Shown here: positions 5,809-7,551 of the stretch, one piece after another
Layout: every line of letters begins with the position of its first letter
How positions within the stretch are numbered: the stretch's first letter is position 1
Source: Planctomycetota bacterium
Lineage (GTDB): Bacteria > Planctomycetota > Planctomycetia > Pirellulales > UBA1268
Assembly (NCBI GenBank): GCA_027622795.1
Contig: JAQBZA010000144.1
Location: 1-7,551 of the forward strand
Length of the DNA: 7,551 nucleotides
Reading direction: 5' to 3'
Translations under genes and position numbers: made by a program
The notes under the pieces: generated by a model
What the model saw: the letters and a program-made list of their open reading frames with translations, nothing else
Databases searched by the model: none
What the model was told of the DNA's origin: nothing

Positions 5809-6402
5809 ATGCTGCTCCTTATCGACAACTACGATTCGTTCACCTGGAACCTTGTGCAGCGGTTCGGCGAGATTGCGCCTGATCTGTCTGTCGAGGTGCA
5901 TCGCAACGACCAGATCACCGGCGATGAGGTTGCGGCCAAGGCACCGAGCCACCTTGTCATTTCACCGGGGCCCTGCACGCCCGACGAGGCGGGCATCTCC
6001 TGCGAACTGGTGCGACGGTTCGCGGGACGGATGCCGATCCTGGGCGTCTGCCTTGGCCACCAGTCGATCGGCCAGGTGTTTGGCGGCAGGATCGTGCGGG
6101 CCAAACAGCTGATGCATGGGAAGGTCGACCAGATCGAGCATGCCGGGAAGGGGCTCTTCGCCGGGCTCCCCAGCCCCATCGAGGCCACCCGCTATCACAG
6201 CCTGATCATCGATCCGCCGACGGTGCCGCGCGACTTCGAGGTCGACGCCTGGTCGACCGCCCCCGATGGCAGTCGGGAGATCATGGCGATTCGTCACGCC
6301 ACGCTGCCGGTCTACGGCGTGCAGTTTCATCCCGAGAGCTTTCTGACGCCGGCGGGCTACGACCTGCTCCGCGGTTTCCTGGGGGATGCGGTGAGGGCAT
6401 GA
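5809..6402 (+). CDS. pabA: Aminodeoxychorismate/anthranilate synthase glutamine amidotransferase subunit
   Basis: This 197-aa class I glutamine amidotransferase releases ammonia from glutamine for a chorismate-using partner, PabB (folate branch) or TrpE (tryptophan branch). Hallmarks are LLIDNYDSFTWNLVQ at the N-terminus, LVISPGPCTPDEAG (about 49-62), and GVCLGHQ with the nucleophile Cys81. They continue with VMHG-like LMHGK, YHSLI, and GVQFHPESFLT with the catalytic His174 and Glu176. The N-terminus matches the family exactly from ATG 5809. The frame stays open upstream through the palindrome (about 5761), but that stretch is repeat sequence and not part of the family. No Shine-Dalgarno precedes the start. 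The stop overlaps moeA (ATGA). No pabB or trpE is in view, so trpG is an equally valid name. Confidence 0.95.
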   Translation: MLLLIDNYDSFTWNLVQRFGEIAPDLSVEVHRNDQITGDEVAAKAPSHLVISPGPCTPDEAGISCELVRRFAGRMPILGVCLGHQSIGQVFGGRIVRAKQLMHGKVDQIEHAGKGLFAGLPSPIEATRYHSLIIDPPTVPRDFEVDAWSTAPDGSREIMAIRHATLPVYGVQFHPESFLTPAGYDLLRGFLGDAVRA

Positions 6403-7551
6403 TCGATCTGGCCGACGCCCTTGCCCTGATCGAGCAGACGGCGACACCACTGCCGCCGCGTCGGCAGCGGCTCCTTGATGCCTGCGGCCGCATTCTCGCG
6501 GCGCCGGTGGTGGCCGACGTCGATTCGCCCCCCTGGGATCGGGCGATGATGGATGGATTCGCGCTGCGGAGCGACGATGTCTTGGCGGCAGGCGGCGCCG
6601 CAGTGGAGCTCGATGTCGTCGTCGATCTCGCCGCGGGCGACGTGACGGCGGTCGAGATCAAGCCGGGAGGCTGCGGGCGGATCATGACCGGGGCGCCGAT
6701 TCCCCGGGGCGCCGATGCGATCATCCCGGTGGAGCTGGCGATCGACGGCACGGGCAATGCGCATGCTGGGAGCAGGGTGCGACTGCGGGATGAACGATTC
6801 CGCGCCGGCCAGCATATCGCCCGGCAGGGGGCGGCTTTTCAGCGTGGGCAGCCGGTGCTTCCGGCCGGCACGCCCCTTGCCGCCGGTGCGATCGGCCTGG
6901 CCGCCGAGGCGGGGGCGACTCATGTCGTCGCCGCGCCGTCGGTTCGCGTCGCGATTCTCTCCACCGGCAGTGAACTGGTGCCACCGGACACGGTGCCGGC
7001 CTTTGGGCAGACCCGCAACTCAAACGGTCCGATGATCGCGGCGGCGGTGCAGCTGCTCGGTGCCGAGCCGATCCCGCTCGGCATCGCGGCCGACAAGCCG
7101 GAAGCGATCCGGGCCGCAGTCGCCCAGGGGCTCGCCGCCGATGTGCTCGTGCTCTCGGGCGGCGTGTCGGCGGGTGATCTCGACCTCGTGCCGGAGATCT
7201 TCCGGCAGTGCGGGGTCGAGAAGGTGTTTCACAAGGTGCGGCTCAAGCCGGGCAAGCCGGTCTACTTTGGAATCCTGCGGCGGAACCATGCGCCGCCGAC
7301 GCTGGTCTTCGGCCTGCCGGGGAATCCGGCCAGCAGCCTCGTCTGCTTCGATCTCTTCACGCGGCCGGCGGTTCAGATGCTTGCCGGTCGGCCACGCGGG
7401 CAATGGCATCTGCCTCGCTGCCGGGCGCGGCTGACCGCGGCCACCAAAGCCGCACCGGGGCGGCCGGTCTACCTCCCCTGTACCCTCGTGCGGAGCGGCA
7501 ACGGCCTCGAGGCTACGCCGCTGCCGTGGACCGGCTCGAGCGATCTGGTGG
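6399..7551 (+). CDS. moeA: Molybdopterin molybdotransferase (MoeA), 3' end outside window
   Basis: MoeA inserts molybdate into adenylated molybdopterin to form molybdenum cofactor. The 384 codons seen cover nearly all of the usual length of about 400. Motifs in order: SPPWDRAMMDGFAL (about 43-56), RIMTGAPIPRGADAIIPVE (94-112), VAILSTGSELV (184-194), GQTRNSNGPMI (203-213), LVLSGGVSAGDLDLVPEI (250-267), HKVRLKPGKPVYFG (278-291) and VFGLPGNPASSLVCF (303-317). The C-terminal domain IV follows up to GSSDLV, probably about 15-25 residues short of the end. The canonical SAMDGYA reads AMMDGFA, a mild change. The gene stays open to the last base of the window. Its ATG overlaps the pabA stop, indicating translational coupling. 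Confidence 0.96.
   Translation, partial: MIDLADALALIEQTATPLPPRRQRLLDACGRILAAPVVADVDSPPWDRAMMDGFALRSDDVLAAGGAAVELDVVVDLAAGDVTAVEIKPGGCGRIMTGAPIPRGADAIIPVELAIDGTGNAHAGSRVRLRDERFRAGQHIARQGAAFQRGQPVLPAGTPLAAGAIGLAAEAGATHVVAAPSVRVAILSTGSELVPPDTVPAFGQTRNSNGPMIAAAVQLLGAEPIPLGIAADKPEAIRAAVAQGLAADVLVLSGGVSAGDLDLVPEIFRQCGVEKVFHKVRLKPGKPVYFGILRRNHAPPTLVFGLPGNPASSLVCFDLFTRPAVQMLAGRPRGQWHLPRCRARLTAATKAAPGRPVYLPCTLVRSGNGLEATPLPWTGSSDLV

Overview
The window is GC-rich and every recognisable gene lies on the + strand. It looks like a planctomycete chromosome, probably Pirellulales-like. The main evidence is the first gene, a DUF1559 (SBP_bac_10) pseudopilin-like protein with the N-terminal motif GFSLVELLVVIAII and a C-terminal FLDGHV motif, a family that is greatly expanded in Planctomycetes. 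The small protein with an NPKTG motif and the DUF6580 membrane protein fit the same picture.

Region 1 (1-366) is an untranslated leader. A cobalamin riboswitch fills about 1-205; its 5' edge may be clipped by the window. A roughly 160-nt expression platform follows and ends at a strong Shine-Dalgarno, itself inside a small hairpin. Region 2 (367-2177) holds three envelope genes: the DUF1559 pseudopilin, a 101-aa single-span membrane protein, and a DUF6580 protein resembling an ECF-type S component. Region 3 (2174-5393) holds late cobalamin (nucleotide-loop) genes: cobT, cobS, and a gene fusing a CobC-type phosphatase to a class I SAM-dependent methyltransferase. The junctions from the small membrane-protein gene through the start of the fusion gene overlap or nearly so (ATGA, TGATG), so regions 2 and 3 look like one B12-repressed operon. 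It would combine putative corrinoid capture and import with lower-ligand attachment.

Region 4 (5349-5806) contains two copies of a REP-like palindromic element built on the 14-mer GGGGACGGGAGCGA. They fill both intergenic gaps around a small antibiotic-biosynthesis-monooxygenase (ABM) domain gene. The first copy supplies the last dozen or so codons of the methyltransferase fusion and runs up to the ABM start codon. The second begins at the ABM stop codon and ends 2 nt before the next start.

Region 5 (5809-7551) holds a PabA/TrpG-type glutamine amidotransferase overlapping moeA (molybdopterin molybdotransferase). moeA runs off the right edge and lacks only its extreme C-terminus.

The most interesting points are the riboswitch placed in front of a pseudopilin-like protein of unknown function, the CobC-methyltransferase fusion, and the palindromic repeats that have replaced two intergenic regions.
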